DNA of 64,000 nucleotides. Origin: Solwaraspora sp. WMMD791. GTDB lineage: Bacteria > Actinomycetota > Actinomycetes > Mycobacteriales > Micromonosporaceae. Shown one piece after another: positions 18,297 to 27,710 of the stretch (position 1 is its first letter; the number at the start of each line of letters is the position of its first letter). Both the position numbers and the translations under genes were made by a program. The notes beneath the pieces are model-generated. The model ran no database searches and was not told the DNA's origin. It worked only from the letters and a program-made list of their open reading frames with translations. The stretch lies in contig NZ_CP120737.1 in assembly GCF_029581195.1 (NCBI RefSeq), positions 2,294,001 through 2,358,000 of the forward strand, read 5' to 3'.

Positions 18297-20093
18297 GTGC
18301 GCGAGTTCTCCGTACCACCGGTCGTCACCGTCGGTGAAGCCGCCAACCTGACCGACCCGGTCTGGGACAACGCCGAGCAGGCCCCGGACGCGGTGCAGTT
18401 CACCCGCCCCGGGCCGACCGGGTACGTCGACGTGACCTGCCGACAGTTCCGCGACGAGGTGGTCGCCCTGGCCTGCGGCCTGATCGGGGCCGGCGTGCAG
18501 CCGGGTGACCGCGTCGGGCTGATGAGCAAGACCCGGTACGAGTGGACCCTGACCGACTACGCGATCTGGTCGATCGGCGCGGTCACCGTGCCGATCTACG
18601 AGACGTCCAGCGCCGAACAGGTCGCCTGGATCCTGGCCGACTCCGGCGCGGTGGCCTGCGTACTGGAGACCAACGCGCACGCGATCACCCTCGCCTCGGT
18701 CCGCGACCAGCTGCCCGCGCTGCGCGAGGTCTGGCAGCTGGACACCGGCGGCGTGGACGAGATCGTCGCGCGCGGCGCGACGGTCGACGCCGCCCAGGTG
18801 GACCAGCGTCGACGGGCCCGGCATGCCGGCGACGTCGCGACGATCATCTACACCAGCGGAACCACCGGACGGCCGAAGGGCTGCGTCCTGACCCACCGGA
18901 ACATGTACGCCGACATCGCCAACGCGATCCCCGGTCTGCCGAACCTGTTCCACGAGGGTGCGTCGACCCTGTTGTTCCTGCCCCTGGCCCACTCCTTCGC
19001 CCGGTTGATCCAGATCGGCGCGGTGCATGCCCGGGCCACGATGACCCACGCCGCCGACCCGAAGAACCTGGTCGCCGATCTGGCCCAGGTCCGACCCACC
19101 TTCGTACTGTCCGTACCACGGGTGTTCGAGAAGGTCTACAACGCCGCCAAGCAGCGTGCCCACGGCGACGGCAAGGGTGCCATCTTCGACCGGGCCGACC
19201 GGGTGGCGGTCGCCTACAGCGAGGCCCTGGACGCCCCGGGTGGCCCAGGGTTCGCGCTGCGGGCCCGGCACGCCCTGTTCGACCGGCTGGTCTACCGCAA
19301 GCTGCGGGCCGCCCTCGGCGGCCGGTGCCGCACCGCGATCTCCGGTGGCGCACCGCTGGGCACCCGGCTGGCGCACTTCTTCCGGGGCGTCGGAGTCACC
19401 GTCTACGAGGGGTACGGCCTCACCGAGACCTCACCGGCGGTCTCGGTGAACCTGCAGCACGCGATCCGGATCGGCACGGTGGGCCGACCGCTGCCCGGGG
19501 TCAGTGTGCGCATCGCCGACGACGGGGAGGTGCTGATCTCCGGTGACCTGGTGTTCCAGGGCTACTGGAACAACCCGGAGCAGACCGCTGAGGTACTCAC
19601 CGAGGACGGCTGGTTCCGCAGCGGCGACCTGGGCCGGCTCGACGGTGACGGGTTCCTCAGCATCACCGGCCGCAAGAAGGAGTTGATCGTCACCGCCGGC
19701 GGCAAGAACGTCGCGCCGGCTGTCCTGGAGGACCGGGTACGGGCCCACCCCCTGGTCAGTCAGTGCATGGTGATCGGTGACCGCAAGCCGTTCATCGCCG
19801 CGCTGGTCACCATCGACGAGGAGGCCTGGCCGGGCTGGCTGGAACGCAACGGCCACCCGGCCGGGCGTACCGTCGCGCAGCTGTGCGACGACCCGGCGCT
19901 GCGGGCCGAGATCCAGCAGGCCGTCGACGACGCCAACCGGGCCGTCTCCGCCGCCGAGTCCATCCGCCAGTTCCGCATCCTGAGCCAGGACTTCACCGAG
20001 TCCACCGGCGAGCTGACCCCGTCACTGAAGGTGAAGCGGGCCGTCGTGCTGACCAACCACGACGCCACGATCACCGAGATCTACGGGAGCTGA
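18297..20093 (+). CDS. Long-chain fatty-acid CoA ligase (FadD15-like)
   Basis: 598-residue AMP-forming acyl-CoA synthetase. The P-loop-like motif IIYTSGTTGRPKGC is at about residues 183-196, the adenylate motif GYGLTETS at about 376, and the hinge/Lys region GWFRSGDLG ... GRKKELIVTAGGKNVAP near 440-470, in line with fatty acid CoA ligases. GTG 18297 is favoured by AAGGGA (18285-18290) upstream; GTG 18291 lies too close. Length and the family-specific LPLAHSFARLIQIGA segment match the FadD15 group. It begins a rightward run with the two-component pair that follows 14 bp later. Activates long-chain acids for lipid metabolism. Confidence 0.92.
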   Translation: MREFSVPPVVTVGEAANLTDPVWDNAEQAPDAVQFTRPGPTGYVDVTCRQFRDEVVALACGLIGAGVQPGDRVGLMSKTRYEWTLTDYAIWSIGAVTVPIYETSSAEQVAWILADSGAVACVLETNAHAITLASVRDQLPALREVWQLDTGGVDEIVARGATVDAAQVDQRRRARHAGDVATIIYTSGTTGRPKGCVLTHRNMYADIANAIPGLPNLFHEGASTLLFLPLAHSFARLIQIGAVHARATMTHAADPKNLVADLAQVRPTFVLSVPRVFEKVYNAAKQRAHGDGKGAIFDRADRVAVAYSEALDAPGGPGFALRARHALFDRLVYRKLRAALGGRCRTAISGGAPLGTRLAHFFRGVGVTVYEGYGLTETSPAVSVNLQHAIRIGTVGRPLPGVSVRIADDGEVLISGDLVFQGYWNNPEQTAEVLTEDGWFRSGDLGRLDGDGFLSITGRKKELIVTAGGKNVAPAVLEDRVRAHPLVSQCMVIGDRKPFIAALVTIDEEAWPGWLERNGHPAGRTVAQLCDDPALRAEIQQAVDDANRAVSAAESIRQFRILSQDFTESTGELTPSLKVKRAVVLTNHDATITEIYGS

Positions 20094-20107
20094 CTACCAT
20101 CCGTCAC

Positions 20108-21805
20108 GTGTCCGCATCGACGTCCGACGTGCCCCGCCCGCATCCACTCGCGGTCGTGGCCCGCCTGGTCATGCTCGCGCTCGTCGCCGTACTGATTCTG
20201 ATCACCACCCGGGACGTGGCCGAGCTGTGGTGGGTCGCGTTGCTCGCGGTCGCCGGTGTCCCGGCCGTCGTGGCGCCCCGGCACCCGGTCGTCGCCCCGG
20301 TCGGACGGGTCGCCGAGGTGATCGTCGTCGGCCTCGCCACCAGCGAGGTGGCCGCCGCGGCGAACGTCCGCGGCGCGATCGGCGCCGGGCTGGGCGCGTC
20401 GGCGATGCTGCCGTACCTGTCGGTGCCGTTGACCGTGGCGGTGCTGCAGCGGCGGACCCGCCAGGCCGCCGGGCTGCTCGCCGTGGCCGCCGGCACGCTG
20501 GCCGTCTGCGGGCTGCTCACCGTGATCGACGGTGAGCGGCAGATCACCCAGCTGGGCTACGTGGCGGTCAGCGCGCAGTGGCTGATCCTGGCCAGCCTCG
20601 GCATCCTGGCCGCCGGCACCCTGCAACAGGTGATGCAGGCGCGCGGTGACACCAAGCCGGCACCGTACGCCGAGGCCACCCGGCTACTCACCCAGCTGCG
20701 CAGCGTCGCCCGGCAGCTGCCCGGTGCCACCCTCGACCCGGGCAGCATCTCCGAACACCTGATCGAGGAGCTGCGGACGGTGGCGCCGACCGGGCGTACC
20801 GCCGTGCTGTCCGGCAGTGGCGGTGGCCGGCTGGTGGTCCTGGCCCAGGCCGGGCTGGAGCGGGTGGACTGGGAGACGACGCTGGACGCCGACTCCGCCA
20901 TCGCCGATGCCTGGGCCAGCCAGTTGCCGCAGACGGCGGCCCGGTCGCAGGCCCGGTCACATCCGGGTGGGGACGTCTCGGCGCTGGTGGTCCCGCTGGT
21001 GGCCGGGGTGCGTACCGTCGGCCTGGTGATCCTGGAGACGGACAGCGCCAACGCCTACCCGCCCCCGGTGGTGGCCCGGATCACCGCGCTGACCCGGCCT
21101 GCGGCGCTGCGGCTGGAGGCCGCCCTGCTGTTCGACGAGGTCCGCTCGCTGGCGACCAACGAGGAGCGGCAACGGCTGGCCCGGGAGATCCACGACGGGG
21201 TCGCCCAGGAGTTGGTGATGGTCGGCTACGGCATCGACAACGCGCTGGCCACGCTGCCGGACGGCGCGGACGAGACGGCCGAGGATCTGCGGACGCTGCG
21301 CGGCGAGGTCACCCGGGTGATCACCGAGCTGCGGCTGAGCCTGTTCGAGCTGCGCAGCGAGGTCGACCGGCACGGCGGGCTGGCCGCCGCGATCGCCGAA
21401 TACGCCCGTACCGTCGGCTCGTCCGGCCGGCTGCGGGTGCACCTGTCGCTCGACGAGTCCGGCGCCCGGCTGCCGGCGGCGACCGAGGCGGAACTGCTGC
21501 GGATCGCCCAGGAGGCGATTACCAATGCGCGCAAGCACGCTGGCGCGGCGAATCTCTGGGTCACCTGTGACATAGACCCCCCCTATGCGCAAATAGAAGT
21601 GTCGGATGACGGTCAGGGGATCGCTGACCAGCGTCCGGACGGCCGCTACGGTCTTGCGATCATGGCGGAGAGAGCGGAACGTATCCGGGGCCGGTTGGAG
21701 ATCAGGCCACGACACCCGAGCGGAACGACCGTGGCGGTGGTGCTCGGAACCTCGCCCCGGCGCGATAGCGTGCGCGATAGCGTGACAGCATCAGAAGGGG
21801 AGTAG
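20108..21805 (+). CDS. NarL-type sensor histidine kinase (HisKA_3)
   Basis: 565-residue membrane sensor kinase. The N-terminus holds about five hydrophobic membrane segments (roughly residues 17-180), followed by a GAF-like region (about 225-355), a HisKA_3 dimerisation domain with the phospho-acceptor His in REIHDGVAQELVMVG (about 365) and an HATPase_c domain with EAITNARKHAG and VSDDGQGIAD. GTG 20108 lies 7 nt after TACCAT with no ribosome site, so it is probably leaderless or translated from the fadD transcript, which ends 14 bp upstream. The adjacent response regulator 7 bp downstream is its evident partner. The sensed signal is unknown. Confidence 0.92.
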   Translation: MSASTSDVPRPHPLAVVARLVMLALVAVLILITTRDVAELWWVALLAVAGVPAVVAPRHPVVAPVGRVAEVIVVGLATSEVAAAANVRGAIGAGLGASAMLPYLSVPLTVAVLQRRTRQAAGLLAVAAGTLAVCGLLTVIDGERQITQLGYVAVSAQWLILASLGILAAGTLQQVMQARGDTKPAPYAEATRLLTQLRSVARQLPGATLDPGSISEHLIEELRTVAPTGRTAVLSGSGGGRLVVLAQAGLERVDWETTLDADSAIADAWASQLPQTAARSQARSHPGGDVSALVVPLVAGVRTVGLVILETDSANAYPPPVVARITALTRPAALRLEAALLFDEVRSLATNEERQRLAREIHDGVAQELVMVGYGIDNALATLPDGADETAEDLRTLRGEVTRVITELRLSLFELRSEVDRHGGLAAAIAEYARTVGSSGRLRVHLSLDESGARLPAATEAELLRIAQEAITNARKHAGAANLWVTCDIDPPYAQIEVSDDGQGIADQRPDGRYGLAIMAERAERIRGRLEIRPRHPSGTTVAVVLGTSPRRDSVRDSVTASEGE

Positions 21806-21812
21806 CCAGAGC

Positions 21813-22481
21813 ATGACCACCAGCCCCACACCGACCACCCGGACCAAGGTCCTGCTTGTCGATGATCACGACCTCATCCGCAAGGGCCTGCGGCACGCAT
21901 TCGAGCGGGACCGGCAGTTCGAGGTCGTCGGTGAGGCCGCGACGGCAGCGGAGGGCGTGCGCCAGGCCGGCGCGCTCCAGCCCGATGTCGTGATCATGGA
22001 TTTGCGACTGCCGGACGGCAGCGGACTCGAAGCGACACGGGCGCTGCGCAAGTCGAGTTCCACGATGGGCATCGTGGTGCTCACCATGTACGCCGGTGAC
22101 GACCAGTTGTTCGGGGCACTGGAGGCCGGCGCCAGTGCGTTCGTGCCGAAGACCGCGCCCGCGGACGAGGTCGTCGCGGCGGCACGGCACGCGGCCTCCT
22201 CCCCCAGCGCGTTCACCGCCGCCGACCTGGCCGAGGCGATGAAACGCCGGCTCGCGCCGTCGGGTCCGCAGCTGTCGCCCCGCGAGGGCCAGGTGCTCCG
22301 GCTGCTCGCCGACGGGATGAGCGTGGCGGGCATCGCCAAGCAGCTGTTCGTCAGCGAGTCGACGGCGAAGACGCACATCTCCAAGCTGTACGAAAAGCTC
22401 GGGGCGGCCAACCGTGCCCAGGCGCTGATGACCGCGCTGCGGCTGGGCCTGTTGGAGGCTCCGGACGCACCGAAGTTCTGA
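21813..22481 (+). CDS. NarL/FixJ-type response regulator
   Basis: 222-residue regulator. The receiver domain has the acidic pocket VDDHD (about residue 17), phospho-acceptor Asp in VVIMDLRLPDG (about 63), the Thr of VVLTMY and Lys in FVPKTAP. The LuxR-type helix-turn-helix spans LSPREGQVLRLLADGMSVAGIAKQLFVSESTAKTHISKLYEKLG (about 152-195). ATG 21813 has GGGGAG upstream. It is phosphorylated by the upstream NarL-type kinase. From memory a similar pair lies near glkA in Streptomyces. Targets unknown. Confidence 0.94.
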   Translation: MTTSPTPTTRTKVLLVDDHDLIRKGLRHAFERDRQFEVVGEAATAAEGVRQAGALQPDVVIMDLRLPDGSGLEATRALRKSSSTMGIVVLTMYAGDDQLFGALEAGASAFVPKTAPADEVVAAARHAASSPSAFTAADLAEAMKRRLAPSGPQLSPREGQVLRLLADGMSVAGIAKQLFVSESTAKTHISKLYEKLGAANRAQALMTALRLGLLEAPDAPKF

Positions 22482-22653
22482 CTCCGGTCACGTGGTGCCG
22501 GCGACGGGTGGGCCGGCCCACGTCACCAGGGGCCCTTGGTCGGGCGACGATCGTCGCAGTTCGGGCGGTCTGGATACCACGGCATCCAGCGGGCAGAATT
22601 ACTACCGCTGCCAGCCAGGCATCAAACGCCGATTGAGGGACAAAGGGGCAGAA

Positions 22654-23463
22654 ATGGATCGCCCGCACTGGGTATCGGAGGACATCGACGTCGAGCGACC
22701 CAGCGTCGCCCGGATGTACGACTACTACCTCGGTGGCTCGCACAATTTCGCCGTCGACCGGGCCGCCGCCCAGGCGATGATCGCCGCCGTTCCGGACGCA
22801 CCACTGATGGCCCAGGCGAACCGCGCCTTCCTACGGCGGGCCGTGCAGTTCCTCGTCGACGCCGGCGTCCGTCAGTTCCTCGACATCGGATCGGGGATCC
22901 CGACCGTCGGCAACGTTCACGAGATCGCGCAGCGACTGGCCCCCGAGTCACGGGTGGCCTACGTCGACGTCGACCCGGTCGCGGTCGCCCACAGTCGAGA
23001 GATCCTCGCCGGCAACGATCAGACCACGATCCTGCAGGAGGACCTGCGCAACCCGGAGCGGATCCTGCACGATCCACAGGTGCGCAAGCTGCTCGACTTC
23101 GACCAGCCGATCGCGGTGATGGTCGTCGCCGTACTGCACTTCGTGCCGGACTCCGACGACCCCGCCGGCATCCTGCGCACGCTGCGCGACGCGCTCGCCC
23201 CGGGCAGCTACCTGGTCCTGTCCCAGGCGAGCGACGACGGCCGCAGCGACGCCGAGCGACGCGAGGCCGACGAGATCTACCGGCGCACCGACAACCCGCT
23301 CAATGTCCGTTCCCGGACGGCGTTGACCAGCCTGTTCGCCGGATTCGACCTCGTCGAGCCCGGTGTCGTGTGGGTGCCGCAGTGGCGGCCGGAGACGCCG
23401 GACGCCGCCGAGGACGCCGAGCGTGCCGTCTTCATGGGCGGGGTGGGCCGGCTCAGTGGCTGA
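22654..23463 (+). CDS. SAM-dependent methyltransferase, DUF574 family
   Basis: 269-residue protein of the actinobacterial DUF574 (S-adenosyl methyltransferase, PF04672) family. The family hallmarks are RPSVARMYDYYLGGSHNFAVDR at the N-terminus, FLDIGSGIPTVGNVHEIAQ as the SAM motif (about residues 73-91), VAYVDVDPVAVAHSR and VVAVLHFVPDSDDP. The methyl acceptor is unknown for the family. ATG 22654 has AAAGGGGC upstream. The stop overlaps the GTG of the GGDEF-EAL gene by 8 bp, so the two are co-translated, an arrangement that hints at a shared role, though no link is known to me. Confidence 0.92.
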   Translation: MDRPHWVSEDIDVERPSVARMYDYYLGGSHNFAVDRAAAQAMIAAVPDAPLMAQANRAFLRRAVQFLVDAGVRQFLDIGSGIPTVGNVHEIAQRLAPESRVAYVDVDPVAVAHSREILAGNDQTTILQEDLRNPERILHDPQVRKLLDFDQPIAVMVVAVLHFVPDSDDPAGILRTLRDALAPGSYLVLSQASDDGRSDAERREADEIYRRTDNPLNVRSRTALTSLFAGFDLVEPGVVWVPQWRPETPDAAEDAERAVFMGGVGRLSG

Positions 23464-25201
23464 CCGGTCCGATCCGCCGGGCATCGCCGCCGTGGCCCGC
23501 GCCTGGGCCAAGGCGGTGACGGGGACCAGTTACCTGCCGATGACGCAGGCTCAACTGGAGGAGTTCCTCGCCGGCCTGGCCCGCCGGCTCGTGGCCGCGC
23601 TGCGCGCCGAGCCGTTCAGCGTCCGGCCCGGTCACCAGGTCGGGGTCGAACTGGTCGCCGCCCACATCGCCTCGGCGGAGGGGCTCGGTCGTACCGTCGA
23701 GGTGCTCGACCTGCGGCTGCTGCGCGACCTCGACGTCGACCACCCCGACGGCCGCGACCGGATGGCGCGGCTGCTCGGGGCCATCGCCACCGGGTACGCC
23801 CGGGCACTGCGCGACCGCACCCTCGACGAGCAGGAGACGATCCGGCGGGCCGCCCTGGTCGCCCGGGCACAGGCCGAGACGGCACTACGCGACAGCGAGG
23901 CCCGCTACCGGCACCGCGCCACCCACGACCCGCTCACCGACCTACCCAACCGCAGCCTGTTCACCCAACGGCTGGACGCCGTCTTCGCCGCGCCGGGCGC
24001 GGCGACGCGCCGGCTCGGGGTGTGCTTCGTCGACCTGGACGGCTTCAAGGTCGTCAACGACACGCTCGGGCATCACATCGGCGACCTGCTGCTGACATCG
24101 GTCGCCGACCGGCTGCGCCGCGGCGTCGGAGATCACCTGGTCGCGCGGATCGGTGGCGACGAGTTCGTCATCCTGGTGGCGGACACCACCTGTACCGACG
24201 ACGCGCTCAAGGTCGCCGACGCTGCGCTGGCCGCGATCAGCCAGCCGGCCGTCGTCGAAGGGCACGAGTTGCGGGTGACCGCGAGCATCGGCATCGTCGA
24301 ACGGCCGGTGGCCGGCACCACCCCGAGCGAGGTGATGCGCGCAGCGGACGTGACGCTGCACTGGGCGAAGTCGGCCGGCAAGGGTCGGTGGGCGCTGTTC
24401 GACCCGGTCCGCAACGAGCAGCAACTCGCCCGGTACGCCCTGTCCGCAGCCATGCCGGCGGCCCTGGACCGAGGTGAGTTCTTCCTCGACTACCAGCCGC
24501 TGGTCTCGCTGACCGGTGGCGCACTGCTCGGCGTGGAGGCGCTGGTCCGCTGGCGGCATCCGGAGCTCGGAGTGCTCGGGCCGGACCGGTTCATCGCGCT
24601 GGCCGAGGACTCCGGGCTGATCATCCGGCTCGGCGCCTGGGTCCTGGCGGAGGCCTGCCGCGAGGCCCGGCGGTGGCTGGACCGCAGTCCCGGCGCCCCG
24701 TTCGTCAGCGTCAACCTGGCTGTCCGGCAGGTCAACGACCCGCACCTGGTGCAGTACGTCACCTCGGTGCTGGCCGACACCCGGCTGCCCGCAGACCGAC
24801 TCCAGCTGGAGATCACCGAAAGCACGTTGATGAGCACCGCCGACGGTCCGGTACGGACCCTGCGGGAGCTCGCCGCCCTGGGGGTCCGCATCGCCATCGA
24901 CGATTTCGGCACCGGGTACTCCAACCTGTCGTACCTGCGGTCCCTGCCGGTGCAGGAGCTGAAGCTGGCCGGCAAGTTCGTCGAAGGGCTACGGGTACCG
25001 TCCAGCAGCAACCGTACCGACGAGAGCATCCTGCTCACCCTGGTGCGCCTGGCACACACCCTGCAGCTGACCGTCACCGCCGAGGGCGTGGAGACCGCCG
25101 GGCAGGCGGAACGGCTGCGGGCGATCGGCTGCGACGCCGCACAGGGCTGGCACTTCGGCCGCCCTGGCCCGCCGACCGACATCACCGACCTGCTCGGCTG
25201 A
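23456..25201 (+). CDS. GGDEF-EAL c-di-GMP enzyme
   Basis: 581-residue soluble c-di-GMP regulator with an unassigned N-terminal domain (about residues 1-150), a GGDEF domain (160-320; DLDGFKVVNDTLGHH and intact RIGGDEFVIL) and an EAL domain (340-575; intact GVEALVRW, EITESTLM, DDFGTGYSNLSYL and GWHFGRP). Both active-site motifs are intact, so it may be bifunctional. The RxxD inhibitory site upstream of GGDEF is not clear (RGVGD spacing), so cyclase feedback control may be absent. It has no membrane segment. GTG 23456 overlaps the methyltransferase stop. In actinobacteria such proteins tune development through the second messenger. Confidence 0.92.
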   Translation: MADRSDPPGIAAVARAWAKAVTGTSYLPMTQAQLEEFLAGLARRLVAALRAEPFSVRPGHQVGVELVAAHIASAEGLGRTVEVLDLRLLRDLDVDHPDGRDRMARLLGAIATGYARALRDRTLDEQETIRRAALVARAQAETALRDSEARYRHRATHDPLTDLPNRSLFTQRLDAVFAAPGAATRRLGVCFVDLDGFKVVNDTLGHHIGDLLLTSVADRLRRGVGDHLVARIGGDEFVILVADTTCTDDALKVADAALAAISQPAVVEGHELRVTASIGIVERPVAGTTPSEVMRAADVTLHWAKSAGKGRWALFDPVRNEQQLARYALSAAMPAALDRGEFFLDYQPLVSLTGGALLGVEALVRWRHPELGVLGPDRFIALAEDSGLIIRLGAWVLAEACREARRWLDRSPGAPFVSVNLAVRQVNDPHLVQYVTSVLADTRLPADRLQLEITESTLMSTADGPVRTLRELAALGVRIAIDDFGTGYSNLSYLRSLPVQELKLAGKFVEGLRVPSSSNRTDESILLTLVRLAHTLQLTVTAEGVETAGQAERLRAIGCDAAQGWHFGRPGPPTDITDLLG

Positions 25202-25217
25202 CGACCGTTCCCTGGCC

Positions 25218-25254
25218 GGCGGACCGGCCCGGGCCTGGCGGCGGACCGGCCCGG
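25218..25254. repeat. 15-bp direct repeat between convergent genes
   Basis: GGCGGACCGGCCCGG occurs twice, at 25218-25232 and 25240-25254, separated by 7 bp, between the GGDEF-EAL and pimB stops. Each copy is itself partly self-complementary (CCGGCCCGG), so it may form terminator structures for the two convergent genes. Confidence 0.55.
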
Positions 25255-26379
25255 TCAGCCGGCCAGCAGCGAGGCCAACCGAGCGGCCTGGGTGTCCCAG
25301 CGCCATTCACGCTCCACCCAGGCCCGACCGGCGGCACCCATCCGGCGGGCGAGATCCCGGTCACGCAGCAGGTCGGTGAGCCGGTCGGCGAGCTGGGCCG
25401 GGTCGCGGCCGTCCACCACGTACCCGGTCTCACCGTCGCGGACCGCGTCCGGCGCTCCGCCGGAATCGCCGGCCACCACCGGCAGACCGGTAGCCGACCC
25501 TTCCAGGTAGACGATGCCGAGCCCCTCGACGTCGAGGCCGCCGCGACGGGTGCGGCACGGCATCGCGTAGACGTCCCCGGCGGCGTAGTGGGCGGGCAGA
25601 TCCGCCCAGGGCACCGCGCCGGTGAAGACCACGTCGTCGCGCACCCCGGCCCGCGCGGCGAGTCGCGTCAGCCGGTCCCGGTCCGGGCCACCACCGACCA
25701 CCAGCAGCGCCGCACCCGGCACCCGGCTGCGCACCGACGGCCACGCCCGGATCAGGGTGTCCTGCCCTTTGCGGGGCACGAGCCGGGAGACGCAGACGAC
25801 CACCGGCCGGTCCGACAGCCGGTGGCGGCGTCGCACCGACGTGCCGTCGACCCCCGGGTGGTAGGTGTCGGTGTCCACCCCGGGCGCGAGCCGACGCAGC
25901 TCGGTCAGCCCGCCCACCGCGCGGTCGAGCCGGACCCTGGTGTACTCCCCCAGATAGGTCACCACGTCGGTGGACCGGGCGATCCGGCGCAGCATCGACC
26001 TGGCCCCGGGCAACGCCGCCCAGCCCACCTCGTGACCGTGGGTCAGGGCCACCACCCGGTGGATCCCGCCGCGTCGGCGCAGACCCGCGCCGAGCAGCCC
26101 GAGAGGTGCTGCCGCGCCGAACCATACGGTGTCACAGCCCCGGGCCCGAGCCAGCGCGGCGGTCTCGCGGGCCACCGCCGGGGTGGGTAGCAGCATGCCG
26201 GTCGGGTTGCGGACCACCTCGAACGGCTGCTCGGCGTCGAACCCGGCCGCCCCGGCGTAGCTGGACGCGTAGACGACCACGCTGGACGCCGGCTGGCGCA
26301 ACGCCAGGTTGTGCACGAACGACTGGATGCCGCCCGGTCGGGGCGGGAAATCGTTGGTGACCAGCAGGACCCGGTTCAT
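25255..26379 (-). CDS. pimB: GDP-mannose-dependent phosphatidylinositol mannosyltransferase PimB-like
   Basis: 374-residue GT4 glycosyltransferase, very like PimB' (Rv2188c) that adds the second mannose in phosphatidylinositol-mannoside synthesis. N-terminal LLVTNDFPPRPGGIQSFVHNLA is the acceptor-domain start; the C-terminal GT-B domain has VVCVSRLVPRKGQDTLIRAW and GLDVEGLGIVYLEGSATGLPVVAG with the donor-binding Glu motif. The enzyme is cytoplasmic-membrane associated. ATG 26379 overlaps the M48 protease stop by 4 bp (ATGA). Other PIM genes are not in this window. Could alternatively glycosylate a related lipid. Confidence 0.9.
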   Translation of the reverse strand: MNRVLLVTNDFPPRPGGIQSFVHNLALRQPASSVVVYASSYAGAAGFDAEQPFEVVRNPTGMLLPTPAVARETAALARARGCDTVWFGAAAPLGLLGAGLRRRGGIHRVVALTHGHEVGWAALPGARSMLRRIARSTDVVTYLGEYTRVRLDRAVGGLTELRRLAPGVDTDTYHPGVDGTSVRRRHRLSDRPVVVCVSRLVPRKGQDTLIRAWPSVRSRVPGAALLVVGGGPDRDRLTRLAARAGVRDDVVFTGAVPWADLPAHYAAGDVYAMPCRTRRGGLDVEGLGIVYLEGSATGLPVVAGDSGGAPDAVRDGETGYVVDGRDPAQLADRLTDLLRDRDLARRMGAAGRAWVEREWRWDTQAARLASLLAG

Positions 26380-27638
26380 CCGCCCGCCCCGTCGGCGGCG
26401 GCCGCCCGGGCTGCCGCCATCCGTTGCACGGTGGACGGATGGGTGGCCGAGTAGAGGTACTCCCAGCGCGGCGGATCCGGATCGGCGAGGTTGACCGCCG
26501 ACAGCCGACGGTGCACCGCCTCGTACGCCGCCGGATCGCCGTGCAGCGTCACCGCGTGGGCGTCGGCCCGCTGCTCGATGCGACGCGACACCAGCGCCTG
26601 CGCGGGTGTGGCCACCAGCCCGGCGACCGTGACCAGGGCCAGCAGCAACGCGACCGCACGCGGCTCGGCGATGCTGGCCGCGCCGGAGGCCCGCACCAGC
26701 GGGCCGACGCCGCCCAGCAGATAGATCCCGACCACCGCCGTGGCCGCGCCGAGGGCGCCGAGTGTGGTGCCGGTGAGCACGTCACGGTCCTTGGCGTGGC
26801 CGAGTTCGTGCGCCACCACGGCCGCGACCTCGACCGGCGGCGCCTCCCGCAGCAGGGTGTCGTAGACGACGATCCGCCGGGTCGGCCCGAACCCGGAGAC
26901 GTAGGCGTTGACCGCCCGGGTCCGCCGGGACGCGTCGGCCACCAGCACGTCCCGGACCGGTACGCCGTCGCGCTCGGCCAACGCCAGCAGTTCGGCCCGC
27001 AACGGGCCGGCCGGCATCGGGGTGAACTTGTTGAACACCGGCTCGACCAGCACCGGCAGGATGAACGACATGAGCACCACCAGCCCAGCGGCACCGGCGG
27101 CGGCGAGCGCCCACCACCAGCGCGGCGCGAGCCGGGTGATCGTGTAGAAGCCCAGCAGCGCGACGGCCGCGATCACCGCGCCGACGGCGTACGACTTGAC
27201 CAGGTCGACGGCCCAGCCGGACCAGCCCTGCGTGGCGAGGCCGTACTCGGTGAGGATGCGGTGCCGCCAGGCGGCGAACGGCAGGGTCGTCAGATCGGCG
27301 AGCAGCACCACCAGCAGGCCACCCAGCAGCGCCTGGGCCGCCCAGTGGCCGCCGAACGGCCGACCGGCGAGCTCCACCAGTCGGGCACCGATCGGGGTGA
27401 GCCCGAGCAGCAGCGCGACGACGAGCCCGGTCACCAGCGCCGCGTACCGGTGGGGACGCAGGGCCGCACGGAACGCGCGGCCCCGCTCGACCTGGTCGGT
27501 GGGCAGGTCCCGCAGCGCGGCCAACTGCTCGGACCGGGGCACCGACGGCTGATGCCAGGGCACCAGCACCGCGGCGGCCACCGCGACCGCGACCAGCAGG
27601 ACGATCAGGGCGAGCAGCGCCCAGGAACGAGGGGACAT
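26376..27638 (-). CDS. M48 family membrane metallopeptidase (Ste24-like)
   Basis: 420-residue integral membrane zinc protease of the Ste24/HtpX group. It has an N-terminal helix (about residues 6-28), further membrane segments near 72-92, 105-130 and 165-195, the zinc motif VVAHELGHAKDRD (HExxH variant HELGH, about residue 267), two more helices and the third zinc-ligand region RRIEQRADAHAVTLHGD. ATG 27638 is chosen: GGAGG lies 8 nt upstream, and the earlier GTG 27644 is too close to it. It is coupled by a 4-bp overlap with pimB. Likely degrades or processes membrane proteins. Confidence 0.9.
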   Translation of the reverse strand: MSPRSWALLALIVLLVAVAVAAAVLVPWHQPSVPRSEQLAALRDLPTDQVERGRAFRAALRPHRYAALVTGLVVALLLGLTPIGARLVELAGRPFGGHWAAQALLGGLLVVLLADLTTLPFAAWRHRILTEYGLATQGWSGWAVDLVKSYAVGAVIAAVALLGFYTITRLAPRWWWALAAAGAAGLVVLMSFILPVLVEPVFNKFTPMPAGPLRAELLALAERDGVPVRDVLVADASRRTRAVNAYVSGFGPTRRIVVYDTLLREAPPVEVAAVVAHELGHAKDRDVLTGTTLGALGAATAVVGIYLLGGVGPLVRASGAASIAEPRAVALLLALVTVAGLVATPAQALVSRRIEQRADAHAVTLHGDPAAYEAVHRRLSAVNLADPDPPRWEYLYSATHPSTVQRMAAARAAAADGAGG

Positions 27639-27710
27639 GTCCACAACCTCCCGGCAGCCGCTTGCCGGTCATCCTAGGCCGTGCGGGTCGGGGTGCCGGT
27701 GGCGACGCAC

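Noticed and set aside
26424-27677. 417-codon frame opposite the M48 protease gene
   Set aside because: His/Arg/Gly-rich antisense shadow produced by high GC; the M48 frame has HELGH and membrane helices.
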